Program-made: the position numbers and the translations under genes | NCBI RefSeq assembly: GCF_020886775.1 | Contig: NZ_AP024525.1 | Coordinates: 4,278,001 to 4,342,000 of the forward strand | Reading direction: 5' to 3' | From: Sinomonas cyclohexanicum | Lineage (GTDB): Bacteria > Actinomycetota > Actinomycetes > Actinomycetales > Micrococcaceae | Length of the DNA: 64,000 nucleotides | The notes under the pieces: model-generated | Told to the model about the DNA's origin: nothing | Databases searched by the model: none | Seen by the model: only the letters and a program-made list of their open reading frames with translations | Shown: positions 8,195 through 16,726 of the stretch, piece after piece | Layout of the letters: each line of letters starts with the position of its first letter | How positions within the stretch are numbered: position 1 is the first letter of the stretch

Positions 8195-8892
8195 CCCGAG
8201 TGGACAGCGTGAGCTCCCCCAGCGCGTCCGGCGATGCAGTGACCTCCACGGTGCGCTTCACTGCGGGCGCTGAGCGCGACGGCGCCGAGTGGGTCATGCT
8301 CCTCAGCTCGCCCGGGCCCGGCCACGAGGCCGCGCTCTCCGAACTCCACGCGCTCCTGCTCCGGGCGTGCCGGCACCAGATGGCCAACATGTACGGATAC
8401 CTGTCCGGGATGGGGTCCGCGCGCGTCGACGAGCTCGTGAACCAGGCCGCCGACGAGGCGATGATCGCGGTCCTCGGCAGGCTGGGCAGCTTCGAGGGCC
8501 GCAGCCGCTTCACCACGTGGGCGTACAAGTTCGGCATCCTGCACGCGGCCGTCGAGGCCCGGCGGAACCTGTGGCGGCACCGGGACGTAGATCTCACGTC
8601 GGTGCCCGAGCAGCCCTCCCGCTGGGCCTCGCCGGAGGACGCCGCCGAGGGCTCCGCGCTCTCGGCCGCGGTGCAGGCCGCGATCCGGGAAGCGCTCACG
8701 GCGCACCAGCGGCGGGTCGTCGTCGCCCTCCTCATCGACGAGGTGCCCATCGACGTCCTGGCCGACCGGCTCGGCACCACCCGCAACGCGCTGTACAAGA
8801 CCCTCCACGACTCCCGTGCGAGGCTCCGGCGGCACCTCGCTGCCGCCGGATTCCTCCCAGAGCCAGCACCCGAGACGAAGGTGGACCCATGA
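8191..8892 (+). CDS. ECF-type sigma-70 family RNA polymerase sigma factor
   Basis: The protein has 233 residues from GTG 8191, which overlaps the preceding stop. Sigma region 2 is visible as a helical segment ending RLGSFEGRSRFTTWAYKFG, the usual -10 recognition helix. Region 4 holds ALTAHQRRVVVALLIDEVPI then VLADRLGTTRNALYKTLHDS, a helix-turn-helix for -35 binding. About 40 extra residues precede region 2. It would direct polymerase to a small stress regulon. The next gene overlaps by four bases (ATGA) and encodes a likely anti-sigma factor, the usual arrangement for group 4 sigma factors. Confidence 0.9.
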   Translation: MTRVDSVSSPSASGDAVTSTVRFTAGAERDGAEWVMLLSSPGPGHEAALSELHALLLRACRHQMANMYGYLSGMGSARVDELVNQAADEAMIAVLGRLGSFEGRSRFTTWAYKFGILHAAVEARRNLWRHRDVDLTSVPEQPSRWASPEDAAEGSALSAAVQAAIREALTAHQRRVVVALLIDEVPIDVLADRLGTTRNALYKTLHDSRARLRRHLAAAGFLPEPAPETKVDP

Positions 8893-9158
8893 CCACGCCA
8901 CACTGGGACATCACCCCGGACACGCTGCGGAAGCTCACGCTCGACGCCGAGCCGTGGCTCTCGTGCGACGACTGCTTCGAGTCCGTCGACGCCTACGTCG
9001 AGCTCCTGCTCGCCGGCGCGCCCGACACGATGCCGGGCATGCGGGCGCACCTCGCGGCATGCGCCGCGTGCTTCGAGGAGGCCCGGTCGCTGCTCACGCT
9101 CGCCGCGGCGGAGGCCGGGACCGACCCGGGGCCGGCGCTGCGGCGCATCGGCGGGTAG
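8889..9158 (+). CDS. Small soluble zinc-binding anti-sigma factor candidate
   Basis: The protein has 89 residues with no membrane segment. It carries LSCDDCFESVDAYVELLLAG then MRAHLAACAACFEEA, i.e. a CxxC followed by the HxxxCxxC of zf-HC2/ZAS anti-sigma domains. Such proteins hold their sigma factor inactive and release it on oxidation or another signal. The start overlaps the sigma factor stop (ATGA). Lack of a transmembrane helix means it senses a cytoplasmic condition if it is an anti-sigma factor. The assignment rests on motif and neighbour only. Confidence 0.75.
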   Translation: MTTPHWDITPDTLRKLTLDAEPWLSCDDCFESVDAYVELLLAGAPDTMPGMRAHLAACAACFEEARSLLTLAAAEAGTDPGPALRRIGG

Positions 9159-9190
9159 TCGGGGAGCCGCCGTCTGGCGCACGCACGACG

Positions 9191-9206
9191 GCGGGTGCGC
9201 ACCCGC
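9191..9206. terminator. Palindrome between convergent genes
   Basis: GCGGGTGCGCACCCGC is a perfect GC-rich palindrome in the gap between the convergent anti-sigma and IclR genes. There is no U-run on either side, so termination would be of the tract-less kind seen in actinobacteria. Confidence 0.35.
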
Positions 9207-9239
9207 GCCGGCCTGCCTGGGTCCTTCCTCGGTTGCAGG

Positions 9240-9980
9240 TCAGAAGAGAAGGGGTGCAAGCCGCGACGCCAGTGCGCGGGCCGATTCAGCGTGTTCGCAG
9301 ATGGAATCGAACCGCTCCGCGGATCCCGTGAGGCACACGGCCGCGCCCACGGATCCGCTGGGCCGTGTCACCGGAACCGCAAGACTGGCGGATCCCTCCT
9401 CCAGCTCATTGATTTCCACGGCCTCTCCCTTCGACCGAATCTCGGCGAGCTCCTCCTTGAGCCTCGCATGGTCGGCGATGGTGTGCCCGGTCACTCGCAC
9501 CAGCGGTCCACCGGGGAACAGAGACTCGCGTTCCTCCAGGTGCGCGAGCATCAGCTTCCCGGCCGCGGAGGCGTGGGGATTCCGCAGCATCTCGAACACC
9601 GATCGGACGGGATAATCCGGGTCCTCATCGGCAACCCTCAGAGCTGCGTTCCGGAACATGACAAGGTGCACAGCGAAGCGATTCCCCGCGCGGAACTTCT
9701 CTATCTCATTGCGGGCAGCCGTCGGCACCGTCGGCGGCGTCGCCGCGGTGATCAAGCCTGAGATGGCGTGGCCCAAAGCGAACCCTCGAAGGTCCGACGT
9801 GCGGGCGAGGAACTCATCGGCAACGAGCGAGTTGAGCACGCGATAGGCGGTCGCCTGCGCCATGTGGAGAGTGTCCGTGACCTCCTTGGCCGTTGTCCCC
9901 GTTCCGAATCGGGCCACGGTCTCAAGGACCCTGATCGCATTGACTGCAGCACTCGGCTTGGAATCCGACCGATAGCTCAC
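9240..9980 (-). CDS. IclR-family transcriptional regulator
   Basis: The protein has 246 residues from GTG 9980 with a GGGAGG Shine-Dalgarno. The N-terminal winged helix is AVNAIRVLETVARFGTGTTA then KEVTDTLHMAQATAYRVLNS, followed by the effector-binding domain (LMLAHLEERESLFPGGP, IRSKGEAVEINELEEGSASL, VPV). IclR proteins bind small organic acids or aromatic compounds and control adjacent catabolic genes. The start overlaps the permease stop by four bases, so it is made from the gap-permease-IclR transcript. It is a candidate regulator for that permease or for the whole RuMP island. Confidence 0.9.
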   Translation of the reverse strand: MSYRSDSKPSAAVNAIRVLETVARFGTGTTAKEVTDTLHMAQATAYRVLNSLVADEFLARTSDLRGFALGHAISGLITAATPPTVPTAARNEIEKFRAGNRFAVHLVMFRNAALRVADEDPDYPVRSVFEMLRNPHASAAGKLMLAHLEERESLFPGGPLVRVTGHTIADHARLKEELAEIRSKGEAVEINELEEGSASLAVPVTRPSGSVGAAVCLTGSAERFDSICEHAESARALASRLAPLLF

Positions 9981-11563
9981 AGGGGGGACCTCCCTTGAAA
10001 CAGATCCAATTCCCGGGTCTCGTCGTAGACTCCGACAGCTGCCAGACGCGCAGGAAACCGCAATCGAAGGAACAAGGTATAGAGAACGCTGGCCAGGATG
10101 ACAGCCCCATAGATGAACGCCTGGACGTGGCCCCCGCCAAACGGCACGGACAATGCCCCCACCAGCACGGCACCAATGGCCAGCGCCGCGACCACCCCCA
10201 ACGCCCAGTTCCTGCGGCTGCCCTCGCCTATCCGACGGAGAAAGAACGGCAGCGAGGCACTAGCAAGGACGTATGCCCCAAGATTCCCATAGGCGCCCAG
10301 CAGGAACAGGCCCACGAGTCCCTGCTCAGGGCTGGCCCCCGAGAGGATGATCACGACGGGAACGAGCGCGATCACGGGGATCAGAATCATGATCGCGACC
10401 CAGGGTGTCCGAAAACTCGGGTGGGTGCCCCCCACGATTCGTGGCACCACGCCCTCCCTGCCCATGCAGAAGAAGATCCGGGCGAGGGCATTGACGGAGG
10501 CGATCACACAGGCGAACCAGGATGCCGCAATTCCGAGGTCCAGCGCAGCAGCGACAAGCGGTGATCCACCGGAGAACAGGTCCGGCAACGTGGTGGAACC
10601 AGATGCGGCCCCAGGAGCCGCCTGCCTGAGAGGGCCTCCTTGGGCTGCCGCGGAGAACAGGTAGAGGACACCCGTGGCGAGCGGTGTCCAGGTGATGGCC
10701 CTCGGGATGCTGACGAACGGCTTGTGCGCCTCGCCTCCGAGCGTGGTCGTGCTCTCGAATCCCGTGAAGGCACTCACAGCCACCACGATGCCGACCCAGA
10801 AAGAATCCAGACCGCCATTCCAGGCGAAGACACTTCCAAGGTCCATGCTCCGCGCATTCAGCACGAAATAGAAAACCATGACGATGACGAGCAGTCCTAT
10901 TGCCACGGATTCCATCAGCAACATGAACCATGCGGATATCTGGATCCCCCTGACCATGAGGAAGCCGGCCACGCCTGCTACTGCCAGCACCACCACGGCC
11001 GAGAAGACCATGGGATCGTGCAGCGGAATCCCGAGATTGATCACGAGTTGACTGCCGTACGTGCCGACGGCGAGCAGGCTCGCCATGGCGACCAGGCCAT
11101 ATCCAAGCATGGCCGACCAGCCAGCGGTGATTGCCGCCAGCGGGCCGAGGCCCTTGGCGGTGTAGCTGTACAGCCCGCTGACGGCAGCCATGCGCTGGGT
11201 CATCGGCCGCAGACAGAAGGCCACCAAGACGATGACTGCCATCGCTGCGCCGAATGTCAGCACGAGATTCGCGGGGGTCGCCCCTGAGACAAGTCCGGGG
11301 ATGACACCCATCGCACCCGCCGGCGCCACAGCCGCCACGGCCTGCGCGAATACCGGCAGGAACGGAAGGCGTCGACGACGCAGGCCGTCCACCGGCGAGC
11401 GCGCGGCAATGAGGCCACGATCGTGATCTGACAAGGGAACCAACTCTCCTCGGACGGCCAAGTCTGACTTGCTTCGTAGCAAGCCAGAGGCAGACGAAGC
11501 AAGGGGTGACCAACCACAGGACACCCGGCCGCCTTCCGCAGGAGCCTCCTGCACGAGGCTCAC
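9977..11563 (-). CDS. APC-superfamily amino acid/amine permease
   Basis: The protein has up to 528 residues with about twelve hydrophobic segments, e.g. GAMGVIPGLVSGATPANLVL, and the conserved AFTGFESTTTLGGEA region of APC transporters. The first 60 or so residues are hydrophilic, so the true start may be downstream of 11563. Only five bases separate it from gap upstream and it overlaps the IclR gene downstream, so all three are probably one transcript. In this setting uptake of a primary amine or amino acid that feeds the amine oxidase is plausible. The substrate is not readable. Confidence 0.87.
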   Translation of the reverse strand: MSLVQEAPAEGGRVSCGWSPLASSASGLLRSKSDLAVRGELVPLSDHDRGLIAARSPVDGLRRRRLPFLPVFAQAVAAVAPAGAMGVIPGLVSGATPANLVLTFGAAMAVIVLVAFCLRPMTQRMAAVSGLYSYTAKGLGPLAAITAGWSAMLGYGLVAMASLLAVGTYGSQLVINLGIPLHDPMVFSAVVVLAVAGVAGFLMVRGIQISAWFMLLMESVAIGLLVIVMVFYFVLNARSMDLGSVFAWNGGLDSFWVGIVVAVSAFTGFESTTTLGGEAHKPFVSIPRAITWTPLATGVLYLFSAAAQGGPLRQAAPGAASGSTTLPDLFSGGSPLVAAALDLGIAASWFACVIASVNALARIFFCMGREGVVPRIVGGTHPSFRTPWVAIMILIPVIALVPVVIILSGASPEQGLVGLFLLGAYGNLGAYVLASASLPFFLRRIGEGSRRNWALGVVAALAIGAVLVGALSVPFGGGHVQAFIYGAVILASVLYTLFLRLRFPARLAAVGVYDETRELDLFQGRSPL

Positions 11564-11568
11564 GGGGT

Positions 11569-13047
11569 TCAGACGGTCAGCGCTTCGAGTTCGGAAACCT
11601 GCTCCAGCACCGGAACGGAGGGCAGGGTGATACCTGCCATCTGCTCCATCACCCGGATCACTTGGCAGCTGTATCCGAATTCGTTGTCGTACCAGACGTA
11701 GAGGACGAGATTCTTGCCGTGGGAGACCGTGGCAAGGCCATCCACCGAGCCGGTGCGCCGGGAGCCGATGAAGTCGGTGGACACCGCCTCAGGCGAGTCG
11801 ATGTAGTCGATCTGCTCGCGCAGTTCCGGCTGCAACGACGTCTCCCGCAGGTGTGCATTGACCTCATCCTTGGTGGTCGCGTCCTGCAGAGTCAGATTCA
11901 GGATGACCAGCGACACATCGGCCGTGGGAACCCGGATGGAGCTTCCCGTGAGCTTGCCGCGGAGCTCGGGCAGCGCCTTGGCGACGGCGCGTGCGGCTCC
12001 GGTCTCCGTGAGGACCATATTCAGGGCAGCGGAGCGGCCCCTGCGGTCGCCCTTGTGGAAGTTGTCGGTCAGGTTCTGGTCGTTGGTGAAGGAGTGGACC
12101 GTCTCCACATGGCCGTGGACGACGCCAAACCTGTCGTTGATGACTTTCAGGACCGGGGCAATCGCGTTCGTCGTGCACGAGGCGGCGCTCACTATCGTGT
12201 CCGAGTCACGGATGGTGCGGTGGTTGATGCCGAACACGATGTCCTTCAGGTCACCGCTTCCTGGTGCGGTCAGGAGAACACGGCGGACACCCTTGCTCTT
12301 GAGATGCTGCGACAGTCCCTCTGCATCACGCCAACGGCCGGTGTTGTCCACGACCAACGCGTCGTGGATCCCGTACGCCGTGTAGTCGACTGTGGCTGGA
12401 TCGTCTGAATAGATGACGTGGATCCGCACCCCGTTGGCGGTGATTGTGCTGTCCTCGGCGTCCACTGTGATCGTTCCCTGGAAGGGCCCATGGATCGAGT
12501 CGCGGCGCAGCAGGCTGGCGCGCTTCGCCAGATCGTTGACGGCGCCACGCCGGACCACAATGGCGCGCAGGCGCAGTCCCTGCCCAGTGCCTGCGGCCTC
12601 GATGAGGAGGCGCGCGACCAATCGGCCGATCCTGCCAAAACCGTAGAGCACGACGTCGGTGCCAGCTCGGGCGCCGACGTCCCTCGTCCCCGCCAGCTCG
12701 GCCAGCTCGAGCAGGAGGAATGCTTCCAGACCCAGCTCACCACCCGAGACGGCGAACTTCTGGTGGAGCTGCCCAATGTCGATCACGGCGGGGCCCAGAT
12801 CCAAGTCGGCCAGTATGCCCAGGAGCGGAAACGTGTCTTCAACGGGTAGCTCGGCTTTGCCCACACGGCGGGCAAAGCGGTGCGCCTTGAGGATGGCGGT
12901 AGCGGACTTGTTGATCAGGCTCCGACCGTGAATCGTGATCACCACGTTTTTTTCACGATGCAGCCGCCCGATCACTGGAATCATGGCCTCGGCGAGAGCC
13001 ACCCTGCCCATCCACGTATCAAGACAGGAATCTGGCGTCTGGCTCAT
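11569..13047 (-). CDS. gap: Glyceraldehyde-3-phosphate dehydrogenase, long (GapB-like) form
   Basis: The protein has 492 residues, about 150 longer than standard GapA, with an N-terminal helical extension before the Rossmann motif VVLYGFGRIGRLVARLLIEA. The catalytic motif is SAASCTTNAIAPVL, followed by HSFTNDQNLTDNFHKGDRRG, RSAALNM and WYDNEFGYSCQV. The long form resembles corynebacterial GapB, an NADP-using enzyme favouring gluconeogenesis. It interconverts glyceraldehyde-3-phosphate and 1,3-bisphosphoglycerate, the exit of the RuMP cycle. A copy of the island's shared upstream element lies 123-169 bases before the start. It probably heads the gap-permease-IclR transcript. Confidence 0.93.
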   Translation of the reverse strand: MSQTPDSCLDTWMGRVALAEAMIPVIGRLHREKNVVITIHGRSLINKSATAILKAHRFARRVGKAELPVEDTFPLLGILADLDLGPAVIDIGQLHQKFAVSGGELGLEAFLLLELAELAGTRDVGARAGTDVVLYGFGRIGRLVARLLIEAAGTGQGLRLRAIVVRRGAVNDLAKRASLLRRDSIHGPFQGTITVDAEDSTITANGVRIHVIYSDDPATVDYTAYGIHDALVVDNTGRWRDAEGLSQHLKSKGVRRVLLTAPGSGDLKDIVFGINHRTIRDSDTIVSAASCTTNAIAPVLKVINDRFGVVHGHVETVHSFTNDQNLTDNFHKGDRRGRSAALNMVLTETGAARAVAKALPELRGKLTGSSIRVPTADVSLVILNLTLQDATTKDEVNAHLRETSLQPELREQIDYIDSPEAVSTDFIGSRRTGSVDGLATVSHGKNLVLYVWYDNEFGYSCQVIRVMEQMAGITLPSVPVLEQVSELEALTV

Positions 13048-13169
13048 AGGACTGCCTTTCTGGGCGACATTGGTCCTGCTGGGCCGTCCCCCTTGCCGAC
13101 GCTTGCGAGTAGCCCGGGGTGCGCTGTTGGTCCCAGCAGCTAGGTACCAATGATCTCGGGACGAGTCGT

Positions 13170-13216
13170 CGGGGTTAATCCCGATTTCAGGTGGTCCTGA
13201 CTACACTTTTGGACTG
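13170..13216. promoter_or_regulatory. Shared RuMP-island upstream element, copy 1 (gap)
   Basis: This 47 bp segment aligns with the elements at 20937 and 31904. On the plus strand it keeps the CGGG start, then TTTC, GGTGG, CCTGACTA and a final TTxGGAxTG. It is the most divergent copy and is two bases longer. All three copies lie in the same orientation 90-170 bases upstream of a minus-strand operon start. Confidence 0.55.
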
Positions 13217-13254
13217 GCCGACGCCGCGTGCCGCCCGCCTCCTGTCACGGCGCA

Positions 13255-14280
13255 CTACCCAAAGAGGACTCGCACCTCGTCGTACCGGTGCCGGGGAACG
13301 GTCTTGAGCCTCCCCAGTGCGGCTCCCAGGCCGACGTGGACGATGTCCGTGCCGCTGAGCGAGACCATCGTCCCCCATCTGCGGTCGGCCACCGAGTCGA
13401 CCGCGGCCATCCCGAGCCGCGTGGCTAGGACCCGGTCAAAGGCCGTCGGGACCCCGCCCCGCTGGATGTGGCCCAGGATCGTGGCGCGCGTCTCGATGCC
13501 GGTGTAGGCCTCGATCTCGGGGGCGAGCTGCTCGGCGATACCACCGAGACGCGGACGGCCGAACGTGTCGAGACCACGCTCCGAATATGGACTATCCATA
13601 CCCTCGGGGACGAAGCCTTCCGCCACGACGACCAGCGGGGCCCTGCCCCGGTCGTGGGCGAGCTTGACCCAGCCGGCGATCTCGTCGATGCTCACTCGCC
13701 GCTCGGGGATGAGGATCGCATGGGCGCCCGAGGCCATGCCAGCGTGCAGGGCAATCCACCCGACGTGGCGGCCCATGACCTCGGCGATCATGCAGCGGTG
13801 GTGCGACTCGCCGGTGGTCCGGAGCCGGTCGATCGCCTCGGTCGCAATCTCCACAGCGGTGTCGAACCCGAACGTGTAGTCAGTCGCGTCGAGGTCGTTG
13901 TCCACCGTCTTGGGAACCCCGACGATCTTGATCCCGGCCTCCATGAGGCGCTTCGCCGCGGCGAGGGTGCCCTCCCCGCCGATAGCGATCATCGCGTCGA
14001 TCCCCAGTCGGCCCATGTGGTCTTTGATGACCTCCGGGCCGCCCCCATCCTCGAACGGATTGGTACGGGAGGTGCCGAGGATGGTGCCTCCCTGCTTGGC
14101 GATGCCCCTCACCGCGGTACGGGGGAGATCGACGACGTCGCCCTCGATGACCCCCCGCCAGCCGTCACGGTACCCAACTAGCTCCAGGCCGTAGGTAGCG
14201 GTCCCCTTGAGGACGGCGCCGCGGATCACGGCGTTGAGGCCAGGGCAGTCGCCGCCGGACGTGAGGATGCCGATCTTCAT
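13255..14280 (-). CDS. pfkA: 6-phosphofructokinase
   Basis: The protein has 341 residues and starts MKIGILTSGGDCPGLNAVIR. GGEGT carries the glycine that marks ATP users at the position equivalent to E. coli Gly104. The substrate loop is PKTVDNDLDATDYTFGFDTA, with MGRHVGWIA and an RGGVPTAFDR near the end. The G104/K124 combination is that of the actinobacterial ATP-dependent group. It phosphorylates fructose-6-phosphate made by Hps/Phi so that aldolase can split it. It is the last gene of the tkt-to-pfk transcript and overlaps gnd by four bases. Confidence 0.93.
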   Translation of the reverse strand: MKIGILTSGGDCPGLNAVIRGAVLKGTATYGLELVGYRDGWRGVIEGDVVDLPRTAVRGIAKQGGTILGTSRTNPFEDGGGPEVIKDHMGRLGIDAMIAIGGEGTLAAAKRLMEAGIKIVGVPKTVDNDLDATDYTFGFDTAVEIATEAIDRLRTTGESHHRCMIAEVMGRHVGWIALHAGMASGAHAILIPERRVSIDEIAGWVKLAHDRGRAPLVVVAEGFVPEGMDSPYSERGLDTFGRPRLGGIAEQLAPEIEAYTGIETRATILGHIQRGGVPTAFDRVLATRLGMAAVDSVADRRWGTMVSLSGTDIVHVGLGAALGRLKTVPRHRYDEVRVLFG

Positions 14281-15161
14281 GGAGCCGGCCGGGTGGCGTG
14301 GCCGCCGAATTGATTGCGGAGAGCGGAGACCAACTTCATGCTGGGGGAATTGTCCTCTCGCGAGGCGAAACGGGCGAAGAGCGCAGCGGTGATCGCGGGC
14401 GCGGGAACCGAGCTCGCAACTGCTTCCTCAACGGTCCATCGGCCTTCCCCGGAATCCTCGACATAGGCGGCGACCGACGCCAGCTCAGGATCCTCGTCGA
14501 GGGCCTTCACTACGAGGTCCAGCAGCCACGACCGGACAACGGTGCCCTTCCGCCAGGCCCGGAACGTTCCCTGCATATCAGTCACGACGTCCTTGGCGGC
14601 CAACAGCTCGTAGCCCTCGGCGTAGGACTGCATCAGCCCGTACTCGATGCCGTTGTGGACCATCTTCGCGTAGTGCCCGGCGCCCACTCCACCCACATGG
14701 ACGAAGCTGTCCGCGCGGTCGCCCGGCGGGCGGAGTGCATCAAAGACCGGTAGGCAGCGCGCGATGTCTGCCGCGTCCCCGCCGGCCATCAGGCCATATC
14801 CATTCTCGAGACCCCAGATGCCGCCTGAAACGCCACAGTCCACGAAGCGAATGCCTTGCGATGCAAGGAACTCTGAGTGCTTCTTGTCTTCGGTAAAGCG
14901 CGAGTTCCCACCGTCTATCACCAAGTCATCAGTGCCGAGCTTCGCCCCGAGCTCCTTGATGACACCGTCGGTGATGCCACCGGCGGGAACCATCACCCAG
15001 ATCAGCCGTGGCGCCGGGACGTGGGCCAGCAACTCGTCGACTGACTGCACATCGCTGACCCGGACATCGCGGTCGAAGCCGCTGACTTCGATGCCTCCCC
15101 TGCGCAGGCGTTCGCGCATGTTGAACCCCATTTTGCCGAGGCCGATCATTCCAATGTGCAC
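14277..15161 (-). CDS. gnd: 6-phosphogluconate dehydrogenase, decarboxylating, short form
   Basis: The protein has 294 residues, the short type rather than the about 470-residue enzyme. MHIGMIGLGKMGFNMRERL is the dinucleotide motif, and the second strand ends GFDRD, whose acidic residue points to NAD rather than NADP (inference). DGGNSRFTEDKKHSEFL, SGGIWGLENGYGLMAGG and HVGGVGAGHYAKMVHNGIEY are the substrate and catalytic motifs with the conserved Lys and Asn. It converts 6-phosphogluconate to ribulose-5-phosphate, CO2 and a reduced cofactor, closing the oxidative RuMP cycle begun by Zwf. It overlaps pfkA by four bases. Confidence 0.92.
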   Translation of the reverse strand: MHIGMIGLGKMGFNMRERLRRGGIEVSGFDRDVRVSDVQSVDELLAHVPAPRLIWVMVPAGGITDGVIKELGAKLGTDDLVIDGGNSRFTEDKKHSEFLASQGIRFVDCGVSGGIWGLENGYGLMAGGDAADIARCLPVFDALRPPGDRADSFVHVGGVGAGHYAKMVHNGIEYGLMQSYAEGYELLAAKDVVTDMQGTFRAWRKGTVVRSWLLDLVVKALDEDPELASVAAYVEDSGEGRWTVEEAVASSVPAPAITAALFARFASREDNSPSMKLVSALRNQFGGHATRPAP

Positions 15162-15191
15162 GTGTGAAACCTCTTCCTGCGTTGGCGGGAA

Positions 15192-16214
15192 CTACTTGAT
15201 GGTCTTGCCGGCGGAGCCGAGCTGCTGGGCGGCCTCGACGACTCGGGCGGCCATGCCGGCCTCGGCGGCCGCGCCCCAGACGCGGGGGTCGTAGGCCTTC
15301 TTGTTCCCGACCTCGCCGTCGACCTTGAGCACGCCGTCGTAGTTGGCGAACATGTGCCCGGCCACCGGGCGGGTGAACGCGTACTGGGTGTCCGTGTCGA
15401 TGTTCATCTTGACCACCCCGTACGAGACCGCGTCCGCGATCTCCTGCTCGGACGAGCCCGACCCGCCGTGGAACACCAGGTCGAACGGGCGGTCCCTGCC
15501 CACCCTCGCCCCGACCTGGGCCTGGATGTCCTTGAGGATCTCCGGGCGCAGCTTGACGTTGCCCGGCTTGTACACCCCGTGGACGTTGCCGAACGTCAGC
15601 GCCGTGATGTACCGGCCGTCCTCCCCCGTGCCCAGGGCCTCGACCGTGGCCAGGCCGTCCGCGACGGTGGAGTAGAGCTTGTCGTTGATCGCGTTCTCCA
15701 CCCCGTCCTCCTCCCCGCCCACGGCGCCGATCTCCACCTCGAGGATCATCTTCGCCGCGGCCGTGCGCGGCAGCAGCTCCTTGGCGATGCGCAGGTTCTC
15801 CTCGAGGGTCTCGGCCGAGCCGTCCCACATGTGCGAGTTGAACAGCGGGTCCCGGCCGGCCTTCACCTCCGCCTCCGAGGCGGCCAGCAGCGGCAGGACG
15901 AACCCGTCCAGCTTGTCCTTGGGGCAGTGGTCCGTGTGCAGGGCGATGTTCACCCCGTAGCCCCTGGCGACCTCCCGGGCGAACGCCGCGAAGCCCAGGG
16001 AGCCGATGACCATGTCCTTCACCGACGCACCCGACCAGTACGCCGCCCCGCCCGTGGAGACCTGGATGATGCCATCCGAGCCCGCCTCCGCGAAGCCGCG
16101 GACCGCAGCGTTCAGGGTCTGCGACGAGGTCACATTCACCGCAGGGAACGCGTACCCGCCGGCCTTGGCGGAGTCGATCATCTCGGCGTACTTCTCAGGG
16201 GTGGCGATAGGCAT
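15192..16214 (-). CDS. fbaA: Fructose-bisphosphate aldolase, class II
   Basis: The protein has 340 residues and starts MPIATPEKYAEMIDSAKAGG. Zinc ligands and catalytic residues are in ALHTDHCPKDKLDGFVLP, EVEIGAVGGEEDGVENAIND, LTFGNVHGVYKPGNVKLRPE, LVFHGGSGSSEQEI and VKMNIDTDTQYAFTRPV. It splits fructose-1,6-bisphosphate into dihydroxyacetone phosphate and glyceraldehyde-3-phosphate, the cleavage step of the FBP-aldolase variant of the RuMP cycle. It may also act on sedoheptulose bisphosphate. It sits mid-operon with short gaps on both sides. Confidence 0.95.
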   Translation of the reverse strand: MPIATPEKYAEMIDSAKAGGYAFPAVNVTSSQTLNAAVRGFAEAGSDGIIQVSTGGAAYWSGASVKDMVIGSLGFAAFAREVARGYGVNIALHTDHCPKDKLDGFVLPLLAASEAEVKAGRDPLFNSHMWDGSAETLEENLRIAKELLPRTAAAKMILEVEIGAVGGEEDGVENAINDKLYSTVADGLATVEALGTGEDGRYITALTFGNVHGVYKPGNVKLRPEILKDIQAQVGARVGRDRPFDLVFHGGSGSSEQEIADAVSYGVVKMNIDTDTQYAFTRPVAGHMFANYDGVLKVDGEVGNKKAYDPRVWGAAAEAGMAARVVEAAQQLGSAGKTIK

Positions 16215-16242
16215 GCTGGTTCCTGTCTATGGGGACGGCGTC

Positions 16243-16716
16243 CTACTGGACGACCTCTCCGGTGGTCTCGTAGGTGGCGATCTTGCCGATCCGGCGGATG
16301 TGGCGCGCGTCGTCGCTGAATGGTTCGGCCAGGAACGCCTCGATCAGCGCGGTGGCCTCCTCAACGGTGTGCTGGCGTCCGCCCACGGCCACGACGTTGG
16401 CGTCGTTGTGCTCACGGGCCAGCTTGGCCGTGTCCAAGTTCCAGGCCAGGGCCGCACGGATGCCCGTGACCTTGTTCGCGGCGATCTGCTCGCCGTTTCC
16501 CGAGCCGCCCAGCACGATCCCGAGCGCATCGACGCCCGCTGCCTGGTCTGCCGCGACCGCCCTCGCGGCGTTGATGCAGAACGAGGGGTAGTCGTCCTGG
16601 GGGTCGTAGGCAGCTGGTCCGTGGTCCACCATCTCGTAGCCCTTGGCTGAGAGGGCGGCGATGAGGTGGGAGCTGAGCTCCATGCCGGCGTGGTCGGTTC
16701 CGATGTGTACGCGCAT
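16243..16716 (-). CDS. rpiB: Ribose-5-phosphate isomerase B
   Basis: The protein has 157 residues from ATG 16714-16716, preceded by an AAGGA Shine-Dalgarno. The frame is open further upstream but that part overlaps rpe. MRVHIGTDHAGMELSSHLIA and DYPSFCINAARAVA then GIVLGGSGNGEQIAANKVTG are the RpiB/LacAB signatures; here the usual catalytic Cys of GTGIG-type motifs is replaced by Gly-Ser, as in actinobacterial RpiB. It interconverts ribose-5-phosphate and ribulose-5-phosphate to regenerate the formaldehyde acceptor. The rpe stop lies ten bases upstream. Confidence 0.92.
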   Translation of the reverse strand: MRVHIGTDHAGMELSSHLIAALSAKGYEMVDHGPAAYDPQDDYPSFCINAARAVAADQAAGVDALGIVLGGSGNGEQIAANKVTGIRAALAWNLDTAKLAREHNDANVVAVGGRQHTVEEATALIEAFLAEPFSDDARHIRRIGKIATYETTGEVVQ

Positions 16717-16726
16717 GCGGGGTCCT

